A stretch of 64,000 bases of DNA from Sesamum alatum (taxonomy: Eukaryota > Streptophyta > Magnoliopsida > Lamiales > Pedaliaceae), in the NCBI GenBank assembly GCA_034509735.1, contig JACGWO010000011.1:13239866-13303865 (forward strand). The letters run 5' to 3'. Position numbers and translations under genes: made by a program. The notes beneath the pieces were generated by a model. The model saw only the letters and a list, made by a program, of their open reading frames with translations, was not told the origin of the DNA and did no database searches. Positions 35,701 through 48,673 of this stretch are shown in pieces. Each line of letters begins with the position of its first letter. The first letter of the stretch is position 1.

Positions 35701-37740
35701 TTGAGCGATGCATTTGTCCCATGTAATATGGAGCTATTTAAATACTTGCATTTGTTTCATCCAGATTGCGAGATTGAAATCCCTGAAGGATCAAAACCCA
35801 ATCTAGCAGCTAATCTGTCCTTACCACAACTGAAGTATGGAAGGCCAGTCGGTGCAAAAGATAAAACTCCTCGAAAGAGAAAAATGCAAATTAAAGTTCC
35901 TGAAGAACCAGATAAAGCTCCTGAAGAGCCCATACCCACAAAACATGCAATGAAATTAATGTCCAAATTTACTCTTGATAGTAATCCTCCTGAAGAGGAA
36001 CATGATCCTCCTGAAGATGAGCTTTCTTCTCCTGAAGAGAACTAGATACCTAAAAATAATGAGATCTCAATACATTATTCACAATCAGGAGAAATATTGG
36101 ATAAAAATAAAATCATTATCGATAATGTATTTGCATTAAAAATTTCTTTTGATATCACTAGCAGTGAAAATAAAATTGAACCACAAACCATCGATGAATG
36201 CCGACGGAGAAATGATTGGCAATGTGGAAAGAAGCAACTCAAGCAGAGTTAGACTCGCTTGTAAAACGGGAAGTATTTGGACCTGTAGTCAAAACACCTA
36301 AATGTGTTATTCCTGTTGGATATAAGTGGGTATTTGTCAGAAAAAGAAATGAGAAAAATGAAATCGTGAGATACAAAGCACGATTAGTTGCACAAGGTTT
36401 CTCACAGAAACCTGGAATTGATTACGAGGAGACATATGCTCCCGTTATAGATACAATTACCTTTAGATTCTTGATCAGTTTAGTGGCCGTACAAAGACTG
36501 GAAATGCGGTTGATGGATGTGGTTACCCCATATTTGTATGGATCACTAGACAAGGATATTTATATAAAAGTCCCGAAAGGGCTCAAGATGCCAGAAGCAT
36601 ATAGCAATAAACCCATAAGTGTTTATTCTATTAAGTTACAAAAGTCTTTATATGGACTATAACAATCTGGTTGCATGTCATATAATCATCTGAGTGAATA
36701 CCCCCTTAAAGAAGGATATGAAAACAATGAGATCCGCCCATGTATTTTTATTAAAAAATCACCAATCGAATTTGCTATAGTTGCAGTATATGTTGATGAT
36801 TTGAATCTATTGGGACTCCAGCAGAGCTCATCAAAACTGCAAGTGCCCTTAAAGAACAACTTGAAATGAAAGACCTTGGAAAAACTAAGTTTTGCCTTGG
36901 ATTAAATTTGAACACACGCCACAAGGTATTTTTGTTCACCAATCCACTTATACCCAAAAAGTCCTAAAGCACTTTCACATGGATTATGCTAACCCCTTGA
37001 GTATTCCTATGGTTGTTCGATCACTTGATGTGAAAAATGATCCATTTCGTCCTCCTGAAGAAGATGAAAACGTTTTTGGTCTTGAAGTCATATCTAAGTT
37101 GTATAGGAGCACTTATGTATCTCGCAAATTGTACAAGACCTGATATATCTTTTGCAGTTACCTTACTAGCAAGGTATAGTTCCAATCCTACTCGAAGACA
37201 TTGGAGTGGGATCAAACATATTCTTCGTTATCTCCGTGGAACAACTGATATGGGATTGTTCTACCCATATGGATCAAGTTCTCAGTTAATTGGGTATGCA
37301 GACGCAAGCTATCTCTCTGATCCACATAAAGGGAGATCACAAAGTGGTTATTTATTTACATATAGAGGTACTGCTATCTCATGGAGATATGTTAAACAGA
37401 AATTGGTGGCTACATCTTCAAATCATTCAGAAATAATCGTAGTTCATGAGGCAAGTGGAGAATGTGTTTGGTTGAGACCAGTTATCAAACATATCAAAGA
37501 AAAATGTGGATTACTAATTGAAGATGATGCAACAGTACTCTATGAAGATAATGTTGCATGCATCACTCAAATACGAGGAGGTTATATTAAAGGATATAGG
37601 ACGAAACACATTCATCAAAGTTCGTTTATACACACGAGCTCCAGAAGACAGGTGAAATCGACGTCAAGCAAATAAGGTTAAATGAAAATTTGGCAAATCT
37701 ACTTACCAAGCGTTACCTGCAACATCGGAATGCGTAGTCA
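35701..37740 (+). pseudogene. copia pol remnant (RT and RNase H)
   Basis: 35701-36045 is the integrase-RT linker with repeated PPEE/APEE acidic units. 36216-36662 is the RVT_2 core (PVGYKWVFVRKRNEKNE, YKARLVAQGFSQKPGIDY), closing with a stop in place of a residue after YGL. 36675-36869 carries an intact YVDD box. 37037-37675 holds RNase H (GYADASYLSDPHKGRSQSGYL in shortened form, and ISWRYVKQKLVATSSNH). There are at least four frame breaks. The RT is closer to consensus than that of element 1, which has YVDA. Confidence 0.85.
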
Positions 37741-37789
37741 AAGGGACTTCCAGTGAGAATGCTTATACTTTTGAGTGGGAGACACATAC

Positions 37790-38310
37790 ATATTGTACTC
37801 TTTTTCCTTCGCTTAGATTTTTTTTTCATTGGGTTTTTCCTTCGCAAGATTTTAATGAGGCAGTTCGATATATTTGAATCCTGAAGTAGTCAAATATGGA
37901 TCCAGAAGTATCCTTATGAAGTAACATTTTGAATCCCAAAGTATTCTAAAGAATATTGTACTCTTTTTCCTTAGTCAAAGGTTTTGTTCCATTGGGTTTT
38001 TCCTTGACAAGATTTTAATGAGGCACATTCTAGACAAATGGTCATTCAAGGGGGAGTATTATAAACTTAAAGTGTATTCATGAATGACCATTAATAATAT
38101 TTATACGTTTTAGTTTATTAAATGTAAATTATTAATGAAGTCATTAAACTATTCTTAATAGTTTATTATAAATAGTTAGGACATAGGCGTACGATTTGGA
38201 TATACAATATGAACAATACAGTGAAATAAAGAGACGATGAAAGAATACAATCAGAGTTCTCTCCTACTGAGAGTCTTCATTCTCTCTTACTGAGAGTCTT
38301 TAACTGACAT
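37790..38310 (+). mobile_element. Duplicated pre-LTR region, polypurine tract and 3' LTR of copia element 2
   Basis: A block 'attgtactctttttcctt' to 'tttaatgaggca' occurs twice (37794-37865, 37963-38035). In element 1 it occurs once. The polypurine tract AAGGGGGAG ends at 38056 and the LTR begins TATTATAAACTT at 38057. The 3' limit near 38310 is inferred. Confidence 0.65.
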
Positions 38311-38742
38311 TGGGCGTGGTTGAAGGCGGGCGGCAGATCCTGAGTATTCCTACGTTTTGGACTTTTGTTTTTTCCGTTTAGGGTTTTTTCAATCTTCTTT
38401 TTTGACTTCACAGAATTGCTTACCCTATTTTTCGATCAGTGTCTTCGGCTTTTCCTTCTGGCGTGGTCGTCGTTCGCTCTACATCTGACTTTGGTTTTTT
38501 CGCTTTTGGTGGTTGGCGGCATCGTTTCTCTTCTCTTCATCCACTCGCCGCGGGCGCCCATTGACTGCCTCTTTTCTTTTATTCTTTAGTTTTATTTCAT
38601 TTTCCTCTCTGTTTTTCTGCCACATTTTTTTTCAGTTCTCATTGCCACGTTCTGGTTTATTGGTGCTTTCTACAGGTACGGTTGGGCATGTGGCGGCTTG
38701 AGTTTGACGCGTGCACGGGCAAGGGGATTGCGGACGCGCTGT

Positions 38743-39464
38743 GTGGCCAAGGCTGAGCGAGAGTGGGGTAAAGTGCTTATGCTGCCAAGGGGCTTGTGGC
38801 ATGCTGATTCGGATACTCACCGATTGTGCTTGGTTGGGTGGCTTCTCTTTAGTCGGGTCCCTAGGTTTGAGGCGTTTAGCACGTCGGTGTAGGGCTTGAT
38901 CAACTTGGTGAAAGGTATGGACTTACGGCAAATCGGGGGTGGGCGTTCCCTCCTTCGGTTTAACCATATCATTGATAGAAATAGGGCTCTGGAAGGGTGT
39001 CCCTGGAGTTTTGAGAGAATATTATTATCCTGAGTGGTGTTCGGGAGAATAAGAACCCGCTGCTTGTGGATCTTGATTGCTGTGATTTCTATGTGCATGT
39101 CCATGAGTTACCGTTGAGCATGATGAATCTAGGATATGGATATGGATGACACAGGTTGTGCCTGGGGGCAACACTCTACATACGAGTGGACCTCAATGTA
39201 ACTCGCCCACTCCCCTACGCTATCCCGATCAGGTCGACTCTAGGGGATGAGCTTCTCCTGCATCTCACTTATGAGAGCCTGCCAAATTTATGTTACCTCT
39301 GTGGGAAGCTAGGGCATATTGCTAAGTATTGTGAATTGCAATTTGAGGAAGGGTTTGTGGATTCGGGTATGGACTCGCCGTATGGATCGTGGCTACGAGC
39401 ACCGATTCTGGTTAGGGGACGATGGATGACACAGTGCGAGAGCCAGTGGCGGAGACCAAATTAG
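38743..39464 (+). pseudogene. LINE ORF1: DUF4283 plus zinc-knuckle protein remnant
   Basis: The DUF4283-type region is read across frames: CLVGWLLFSR, INLVKGMDLRQIGGGRS, FNHIIDRNRALEGCPWSF. The following part (39156-39464) has LPNLCYLCGKLGHIAKYCE, a CX2CX4HX4C knuckle, then DSPYGSWLRA. These are typical of plant L1 ORF1 proteins that bind element RNA. Frames shift at least three times. Confidence 0.82.
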
Positions 39465-40043
39465 CACCGGAATTAGGCCCGGGCAGGCAGAGGAGTGCAA
39501 CCATTTTGGCGTCTTCTCCGGTTTAGGGCGGGATGCCTCGGCGGAGCAGAGTGATAGGGTGGAGGCGCATGGGGAAGGGGTAACTGCAGTTTCAGCCGAG
39601 AGTTTCAGTCCGAGACGGTTTCTTCGGTAGGCTCGTGGTATGTGTTCTGACGGAATGGTGCAAGGCAATGAGGTGGATGGTGATTTGGGGTCGGATAACT
39701 CTTTGATGGATGGTGCTGGGATGGACACCAGGGCGCCGGCGATCCCAAAGGCTGGGAAGGGGCCTGCAGACGCTGAGGAGACGAGCATTGAAGATTTCGG
39801 TGGAGTTCGTCCCGCCGACCATCCCAAAGAATAGGCCAGTGCGGGCCTCTGAAATGACGGGTACTGTTATGGGCAGACTTGAGGATGGCTTGATCACGGT
39901 GCCCCTTCGTTTCACTGCGCGAGGCCCACTAGGACATCGGGGGACAGGCAGACGCAGCCGGCCGTGTGGGTATGGTGCACCGGGTTCGCGGAAATGGACT
40001 CGGGGATGTTCGGTGATGGATCCAGAGGAGGAAGTTCCGAGGA

Positions 40044-40990
40044 GTGGTAAGCGTCGTTTGTTGTTGGTGGAGAGTCAGACGTTCTATCGGTGGAGGCTGT
40101 CCTGCAGTCCCGCCGCCTGCTATGAAACTCTTAGCATGGAACTGTCAGGGGTTGGGGTCCCCTTGGACATTTCACAAGCTCCGGGAGCTAATGCGACAAC
40201 ATGACCCCGGCTTGGTTTTCATCTCCGAGACCCCACATCTAGGAGATATGAGTGGTTAAAAGAACAACTAAAATTCTGTGGCGTGGGTATTGAGGCTCGG
40301 GGCCGTGCTGGGGGACTGGTCTTGCTCTGGCGGAAGGATGTCGAGGTCTAGGTTCAGTCGTACTCGCTTCACCATATTGACGCCACAGTGCGGGTGGAGG
40401 GGGAAACCAAGAGGTGGCATTTCACGGGGTTTTATGGCCATCCGGATGTTGACCGAAGAAGGGAGACTTGGGACCTTCTTCGCCAGCTTCGAGGGATGTC
40501 TGTTCGCCCGTGAGTGTGCATGGGGGATTTTAATGAAATATTGAGTGTCACCGAGAATGAGGGAAGGGTGCGATGAGCATAGTGGCAGATGGAGGCTTTC
40601 CGCAGGTGTCTTGAGGACTGTGACTTGTAGGATTTAAGCTTCACAGGTATGCCGTATACATGGTGTAATCATCGGGAAGCTCCAGTGACGGTCCAAGCCA
40701 GGTTAGACAGGGTGTGCAGCGACTCAGGATGGTCAGTACACTTTCGGCCAGCACGAAAGTCCCACATCCCGGTGGCTTGTTCGGATCATGCTGTCCTTCT
40801 GCTTAACTTGTCTGGGGTAGCCGATGGGCCTGACCAACCCCCGAGGCGACGATTCCAATTTAAGGCAGCTTGGGCTCGGGCAACGGGATGTGAGCGCATA
40901 ATCGAGGATGGTTGGCTAGGGAATGAGGGGACCACGGCGACTGAGGTACTTCGGAACAAGATCTCTTAGTGTGCTACTGCCCTCAGTTCT
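40044..40990 (+). pseudogene. LINE ORF2 endonuclease remnant
   Basis: Starts with MKLLAWNCQGLGSP (40121 on), the N-terminus of L1 apurinic endonuclease, with the catalytic Asn of WNCQG and the Glu of ISET. Further pieces follow in other frames: TGFYGHPD, MGDFNEIL, PYTWCNHREA and SDHAVLLL. Together they cover most of the exo_endo_phos domain. Sequence ends before any reverse transcriptase motif. Confidence 0.82.
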
Positions 40991-41055
40991 TGGGATCATT
41001 TGCAGTTCTGGAATGTGTGGCGACTTTGCTTGCCATAAGGGCACATGGACAAAAG

Positions 41056-42989
41056 GTAAAGGTAATTAGTGTAAGCTTTTGTAATTTTTTGATATGGGCA
41101 ATATGTCGGAAACAAATTCAAATAGTTGTTAATTAACAATCAATTATTTCATATATGAGGAAGTTTGATGCTATTCATATGGTTAGTAGGCAAATTTGAA
41201 TATGAATTTCTAGATCGTTATGATGACTTACGCCGATATTCTATTTTACAATATTATCATATATTTGATCTGTCAATTCACTTGCTAAGTGGATTATTAT
41301 CGACATGAATAGCATGTGGTCTATGAGTTTACACTTATCCATATAGTATGGAAAAATGGAAGCAGTTGCTTTGTAATGTTGCAAATGAATAAATTATTCC
41401 CCCATAAAAAATAAAATAGCAATTTGATTCATTGTGTTTTTTAAAATGAATCAATTTATCTCCTCGTATTTTTTAAAATAGAGCAATGTACCTCTCGGTC
41501 TAGGGAGGTAAAATGTCCCATTTTAAAAAATACAAGGAGATAAATTGTTATTTTTTCCATAGGGGGATAATTTGCTTATTTACAATATAATAGGAAGATA
41601 AATTGTATTAAACCCAGTATAATATTAGAAGCTTACGCTTCCCTAAAATGGATAGATCAATTGGAAAAACAGATGATTTTGAAATTGATTTGAAATGTCA
41701 GGATAAAAAATAAATTTTACACGCAACACACTAAATTTGTGGATGATATCATTATCATACAATTGATTCAGATGTATGAACGGCATTAGGTTTCTTTCAA
41801 TTTTTGATTCGTCAAGAATTTCTCTACAGTTACATTATCTTGAGTGGTAATTTTTCCAATTAATATATATAATAGTTATTTTCTAAAACTTAGTTTTGAT
41901 AATTTTATTATAATAATAAAATTAAATATATTACCTGAAAACATGGAATCGATTATAGATTACTGTTGCTTCACAATGAATAATATGCTATAAAAACTTT
42001 TATATTTCATGAATATGATACTGTTAAATATTAGTTTATATATATATATACACTATACTATAATATAATATAAGGATTCTTTTTCATTTGCATTAATATG
42101 AATAACATGAATATTTGATTGAAACATACTAGTCATAATACATAATAATATTAAGAGTTAAAGTGTAATTATTCATTGGATACATGATTGGGAGTAAATT
42201 AATTTTAAAATGAACATTTAACTCAATTAGTAAATAATTTAAAGGACAGTAATTTTGTTCAAAGACGCCAAAGTTATAAGACTATTGTATGCCTATTGTT
42301 TTATGTCTTTAAACAAAAATATGTAAAGAGGTTTTCTTAATTTTCAATTGAAAACGGGAGATCTAAATATTTCTCAATATTTTTTTCAGTGACTATAAGG
42401 ATATAATTAAGTATGTTTAGACAAATTCAGGGAACATTAAAAAAAAAACACCAAAAAGATTGAAAATTCAAGTCAAGAATATAAGAATTATTATAAAGCA
42501 AGTATAAATATCAAGAAAACATATACTATATTTATGACTATGGAACGTATCAACATACACAAATATGGTGTAAGAAAGAAGAAGTTAAAATGTAAATCTT
42601 TAAAATAAAATACGTGTATATATGTTTAAGTAAGCAAATATTTTAACTGTGTTTATTGATGACAAAATGATGTAACTTAATTACACATGCATTAATAAAA
42701 TAAAACTATTCTTAGTGACTAATATGAATATATATATATATATATATTATACAATTAGAAGTATTTCTATATATATATATAGTTCTAATGATTTTACACT
42801 CTTTGTTGTTTTAATCTTCTTTAGTAAAGATTAAAACCTTTTTTAATTATTGAATTTTTTATTTTAGCAATCTATAAAAATTTAATATTGTTTTTACAAA
42901 AGTTTATGTTTACGTGCAGCACACATATGTATTATTAGTTTAGGAAAAGGAAAATATAATTACTATAAAATAAGCTCCAAATTCCTTAC
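41056..42989. other. Former intron 13 region of the SCPL pseudogene, expanded; no exon 14
   Basis: 41150-41210 matches 4455-4530 of the intact gene's intron 13 ('tatgaggaagtttgatgct'). The last coding exon (with the catalytic His) is absent and its expected place is the LINE junction. Otherwise AT-rich with TA microsatellites (about 42040, 42730, 42770). Confidence 0.6.
41350..41615. mobile_element. Foldback MITE, same family as 43498-43764
   Basis: A long inverted repeat around a central 'gtctagggaggtaaa'. Arms 'aaaatagcaattt' and 'aaattgttattttt' and the end 'tacaatttaycttcctat' type are shared with the second copy. Confidence 0.65.
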
Positions 42990-43497
42990 CTTTACAGTGG
43001 CATATGTCAGTTGATGATCCCCTTGTGCATACTGCATTGTGTATCTTTAAAAAAAGATAATGTGTAATTATCAACAAATTAACTTGACCAAATTTAGATA
43101 ATTAGAAGTTAAACTTGAAAATTAATTAAGGATAATCAAGAACGTCCAATTTGATCTTGAACAAACCAAGGTCTGCAATCACTTTTAATCAGTACATTGA
43201 GAGATTCTATCCATTTTTCCGTGGATATGTGAGGAGCCACCAAGTCGTGATCACCACTGTCAATATATTAAACTAAAATTTAGTATAGAAAAGAAATTAT
43301 TCTAATAAATATATTTATAGGGACGGATTGGAAAATATTTAAAAAAGAAATTTATGAATAATATCACCCAATTTACCTGAAAATCAAAACTCGGGCACTT
43401 TTACGTGTGAGCTTCTGGTGATAGTCCACAATACTTGCAACATTTTTTATGTAAGGAATATACCCACTTGAACCTGTAGCTGTACCATGAAAAAATG

Positions 43498-43764
43498 GGA
43501 AAAAATGCAAGCAACTCCCTTGTGATATTACAAATTCGCTAATTATCTCTCTATGAAAAAATAAATAGCAATTTACTCCTTTGTATTTTTTAAAATGAAG
43601 TAATTTACCCCCCTCTGCTTTTTAAAATGAAGCAGTTTACCTCCCTAGGCAAGGAGGTAAATTGCTTCATTTCAGAAAATACAAGGGGGTAAATTGCTAT
43701 TTTTATTTCATAAGGGAGTAATTTGATTATTTCCAATATCACATAAGTAAATTGTATTAAACCC
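43498..43764. mobile_element. Foldback MITE inserted at the 3' splice site of pseudogene intron 10
   Basis: Long inverted repeat centred on 'ctccctaggcaaggag'. TGAAAAAATG (43488-43497) and TGAAAAATG (43765-43773) flank it, an approximate 9-bp duplication of the polypyrimidine tract (opposite strand) next to exon 11. Confidence 0.75.
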
Positions 43765-44229
43765 TGAAAAATGCTTTGGTTGCATTTCACCCATTGTTTT
43801 ATTGTTCCCTGTTTGAATATATACTTTTATCAATTTATTTTGTAGAAATATTGAGGATGGACTAATAGTTTCCACTTCATTCATTTGTATTTATACCTCA
43901 CGAACATTAAGCACTTTCTGGACAGACTTTTCATTTCCACGATTGGGTAAGCCGAACATTACCTATCTACACGGCATAGAACAATGTTCACTTGAAATAA
44001 AAAAATAAAGTAAAAAAAGCAAGAAAAATAACCACGTGGAGAAAGAGAGAGAATATTACTCAACACCATGATTTTTTGCTGCGAGCAACAACGGGTTGTA
44101 GAAAATCTATAGAATTTTCTTCAAAGGAAGACATATACAACAACAAGACATCTTGTTTCTGTGTTAGGGAGTCCGAACACCATGGGTCTAAGATGTGGGA
44201 CTGGAAAATTCTATCGAGACGCTACATTC

Positions 44230-45703
44230 GTATCAAATTAATACCAAATATCTATACATCTATACATTATATAAATGTGTGAATACTCATGTTGTTTGTT
44301 CCGGATTGTGAAAAGACAAATATACCCTATTGTTATATTACAGATTCTGGAATGTTTAACAATTTAGAATTCTAAATATTCTAACCCCCCCCCGCCCTCA
44401 TATAAATTTAGGATAAAAAACCTAAATTGTGAATCATGAATGAATCCAACTACACAGAATTTTAATAACCTACTTCTAATCGTGAATCATGAATGAGCCC
44501 AATTACACAGACATGTAACGCATTAAATTTTAATAACAGTCATAGAAAATTATATTATAAAATTAGTTATAGAAAAAATTAAATTCTATAAGGAAAATGT
44601 TTAAGAATCTTAATTGCTCTAAACTACTTAGAGAATGAATAACATGTTCAACTAAAAAAAATGAATATGCCAAATAATATTTCTACACAATTACTTTGCT
44701 AGAAGAAATCTTAATTATATTAAGAAAGTTTTAATTTACCATGACGCATTAAAATTTAAAATAAACTACACATGAATAATATATAAAATACTATCTAAAC
44801 TTAAATATATACATATATATAATGATGAATAAATATCAAATTTAATTACAAATTAAAATTGATAAATGGATTTGATATTATTAAATTGAAATATCTTGTG
44901 AAAATTCAACTATTGAGTGAATATCTTAGTATATTTTTTTAGTATTAGATAATCCTGAATACTTTACTTTTACATTTATTATTTTTTATATTAATTAATA
45001 GAATAAAAATATTACAAAAACAAATGTGAAATAACATATTAAGTAGTAACATATATAATATAATATTGAATAAGAAATAGATTATACCAATCACTGCATA
45101 TGAAAATAAGATTAGAAGTTAAACCAAAAACATATAGAATCAAAAATTGCAATATAAAGGCAAAAGATGATAATTTATACAATAATATTTCAAACTTTTG
45201 AAGATAATAAAGCATGTAAATATATAATACTTTGATCATATTTAGAAGTTGATACTGAAATATAATTAATATTAGGATCTTACAATATAAAATATTGGTA
45301 ATATTGTCCAATTAAATTATATTTTTATAATAATAGTCAATAAATAATTAATTTATAATCATTTAGTGTCAATAAATTAAAATTCAACGACATTCAAAAT
45401 ATAGTAAAAGAAAACATATTATTACATAAACATAATATAGCAAAATCAAACAATAGCAAAGAGACACAATAAAACCTACAAAAAAAATTGATCAATTTTA
45501 TTAAAATGGAATTTCTTCTAAACTGGAATAACGAATAAGTATCAAAATTTAATTACAAATAAAAATTATCAATCTGATTAAATTAAAAGTTCTATTGAAA
45601 GTAATAAAAAGAGCTAACTACTTTATTTTATTGCAATATTAATAGGCTAAAAACACCATGTCCCCCTGTAACCCCAAGATATTGACATTGAAGAAGAGTA
45701 TAA
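44230..45703. other. AT-rich part of pseudogene intron 8, no gene seen
   Basis: A short direct repeat ('ctaattgtgaatcatgaatga'-like, 44418 and 44475) occurs; otherwise nothing recognisable. Confidence 0.55.
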
Positions 45704-45729
45704 ATATACTACAAAAAATACCGGGTTTT

Positions 45730-46300
45730 GGAATGGATATTTTGTAAGGCCAAGAAGCCCTTGCAATATAAACGGTCATTGTAACATTTTTGGAATGGAG
45801 GAAGTAATATGGCGGCTTAATCTTGGATGATAGGAAATTGTATAGCGAGCTTATGAAAAACCGGTTAAAAAGTCGTTACAAAAACGTGATGTATGTATAG
45901 CCGTTACAAAAATAAGGCAGTTACAAATTGTAACGGCCTTTGAAATTGCTCGTAAACTTGTAACGACCAAACGAAATTTTAAAACCTTTGTTACAATAGC
46001 CGTAACAAAAACATAGCCGTTACAATATTGTAACGACTCTTTAAACGGTGTTACAATTTTGTAGCGGTTTATATTAAATGTGATTCTCTGTTACAAGAAC
46101 TGTAGCACAAGACCGCTACAAAACGTAAGTAGGAGGGACTGATGTAAAGACAATTACAATTGAAACAACGCTTTTTTTGAAAATCTAACCGTTGCAAAGA
46201 CCGTACCCAAAATTATTGTATCTAACGGCTATAATCCAATGGTAATATATCAACGGTTATTTTGTTGCCACTAAAGCCGTTACAAAAGTCAGTAATATGA
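45730..46300. repeat. Left subterminal repeat array of the CACTA element
   Basis: More than ten degenerate 'gccgttacaaaa/ttgtaacggc' units in both orientations. The matching right array is at about 50840-51470. Confidence 0.8.
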
Positions 46301-46504
46301 TTCTATATATTATGTAGCATGATGTTTTTTAATTTATTTCATTTATTTTACTCTTGATTAACCATACACACTCTCAATCTCTCTCAACCACAATTAGTGC
46401 ACATACACTTGTTCGGTTATCATTAATTAATTGAGTTGCTTTGACCAGGTAACAACTTTAACCCTTTTTTTAAAATTAAACTCCATTAATTATTTTTAAT
46501 GTAA

Positions 46505-48399
46505 ATGTATGTTTGCGTATATGTAGTTCTGATCATCTTAAGGCAATTGAGAAGATGGATGTATGAGAAAAACCTGCCGAATAGGGCAGGTCTTACACCG
46601 CAGTTTGAGGATGGTGTTAAAACTTTCATAGAGTGGGCTCAGTCCCAACGTCAATATATAGATGGAGATAAGATTAGGTTCCCGTGTGTGAAGTGCAAAA
46701 ACGAAATGTTCAAAACACCTGACGAGGTAAATTTTGACTTATATAGGCGTGGGTTTGTTCCGAAATATTATAATTGAACTTGTCACGACAAGGAGAGGAT
46801 GCAGGAGTCCTTTGATGCTGTGACCGCCCCTCCAGCGTAGGAGGAGCAAACCCCATCTACTTAGGAAGAGGGTAGTTCGCACTGGGGTAATCAACAACAG
46901 ATGGATTACGCACAAGGATGGTTTATAATGCAACCGGGCCGAGTTATTTTTCTTCTTACAACGAGGGTGTGTCTGACGATGGTACAAGGTCATGTCCTAC
47001 ATGGTACGGAGGTGGGCGATATGAGCACCTCATTGTTCACTTGCCATATGAGGCCTGTGTGGGAGGGCCAGTGCAATATAGGTGGATGTACCCATTTGAG
47101 AGGTAATTAACACTCACGTATTTAATTTGTTCCACTCCTAATATTCTTCCATTTGTTAATAATTAAATATGTTTCCTGAATAGATTCCTTCACAATTTGA
47201 AGAAGAAGGTGAAGAACAAAGCACACGTCGAGGCATCAATTGTGGAGGCATACATTACGGAAGAAATAGGGTTATTCACTTCCCACTACTTTGAGCCGCA
47301 CGTTATTTGCAAGCTCAGCAAACCTGCTCGAAACGACGATATGATGGCCAACGATGACAACATCCAACGGTCTATTTTCAACTACCCTGGCCGACCTAGT
47401 GGTGCCTCAAAGAAGAGGTGGCTAAGTGGTGCAGAACAGTATATAATTGAGACGTATGTGTTGTGCAGTTGTGAAGTAGTCACGTCATATTACGAGTAAG
47501 TATTTGTACATATATATAGGCATAATCTTTGTTGTGAGACTGCTTTTCCATTAATATGTATTTGCAACCAGGGAATTCTTGAACGAGCTATATGGGTGCT
47601 GCCATCATTCGGAAGATCCAATTATTGATCAACTAGTCACAACTGATTTCAAGGATTGGTTCAAGCGTCATGTAAGTTGATGTATTTTTCGTATGACCTT
47701 ATGATGTAGTTCCAATATCCTGTTATTAATTTGTATTAATACGAATTTGCAGGTTTATCCCGAATTGAACGACACAGATCAAGAGCTCCTTAAGTGTCAT
47801 TATTGGGGTCAATGCGGTGAGGTGACAACATTCCCGTGTTATTTTGTGAATGGTTTCAACTTCCAAATTGAGAGACACAACGTGGGCAAGTCAACGATGA
47901 ACTACGGGGTGTGTGTGGAGAGCTCATCGTACACAGACACGGGCAATGACTTCTATGGAATACTCGAAAAGATAATTCAGTTGACATACCCACTTATTCC
48001 GAACTTACATGTCGTGTTGTTCAAGTGTCGTTGGGCCGATCCGATTAGAGGCATGAAGGTACACCCTCGGTATCATCTTGTTGATGTTAATTTCAAAAAG
48101 TTATACCAGAAAGATGAACCATCCATATTGGCACAACAAGCAGTACAAGTTTACTACACAGAGTTTCCGAGCATGAAGAGAGATAAAGCGGATTGGATGG
48201 CCGTTGCAAAATCACGGCTTGGAGAGTAATTGACGAGTCTCGATGGACCAATATCGCGTATCAACTAGATGAAGATATACCTGTCCCTGAAGTTGCTTTG
48301 GATAATCATACGTACGACCTACATGATGAAGATAGTTTTGGGGATTATGAGACTGATGAAGACGAGTCATTTGGTTTCTCGTGTTTTGTAACGAACTAG
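46505..48399 (+). pseudogene. CACTA TNP2-type transposase remnant, DDE core missing
   Basis: 46559-46777 is the N-terminal transposase-associated domain (PCVKCKN, DLYRRGFVPKYY). 46918-47106 and 47197-47499 match the DUF4218 region (RWMYPFER, NKAHVEASIVEAYITEE). 47575-47670, 47747-48229 and 48193-48399 match DUF4216 (VLFKCRWADP, HLVDVNF) and an acidic tail. The large catalytic tnp2 domain that should separate the first two blocks is absent, so this copy could not transpose by itself. Splice-like gaps and stops occur between blocks. Confidence 0.85.
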
Positions 48400-48673
48400 T
48401 TAATATTGTTGTATTTATTGAATATTTAATATTTTTTTAAATATTTTAAAATTTGGAACGACCATTTAATAATAGAGATGGAACAAAATCCGTTCCTAGT
48501 AGTCTGAAAAAAGGCGCCTCAATTTCCCGCGAAATAGAAAAGTTAGAGGAAAGTATTTAACTTCGTAACGACCTTTACGTAAGCCGTTACAAAAGCCGGT
48601 GAAAAAGGAATTTGTTGGCAGAAAAGTGAAAAATTTGGACGGATATTGAAAATTATTAGCTAGGTATTTAGCG

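Larger units (their letters stand above)
35691..38310 (+). mobile_element. Decayed Ty1/copia retrotransposon, second copy of family 1, 5'-truncated
   Basis: Contains the integrase C-terminal/linker region, RT, RNase H, polypurine tract and 3' LTR in copia order. Gag, pre-integrase and the integrase core are absent. The phrase 'atccagattgcgag' occurs both at the truncation point (35687-35700) and 72 bp inside (35760-35773). Confidence 0.85.
38315..41055 (+). mobile_element. L1-type LINE, truncated before reverse transcriptase
   Basis: A GC-rich block contains a 5' leader, ORF1 and the endonuclease part of ORF2. The reverse transcriptase and 3' tail are absent. LINEs are usually truncated at the 5' end, so loss of the 3' half implies a later deletion or rearrangement. 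The right edge abuts sequence homologous to SCPL intron 13. Confidence 0.75.

Noticed and set aside
39393..40204. Long GC-rich frames on both strands within the LINE
   Set aside because: They are shadows of the ORF1-ORF2 spacer. GC-rich sequence lacks stops by chance, and no domain is visible.
45039..45311. 90-codon minus-strand frame
   Set aside because: Very AT-rich Ile/Leu/Tyr composition expected by chance in this sequence; no motif.
46739..46993. 84-codon minus-strand frame
   Set aside because: Antisense to the CACTA transposase-associated domain.
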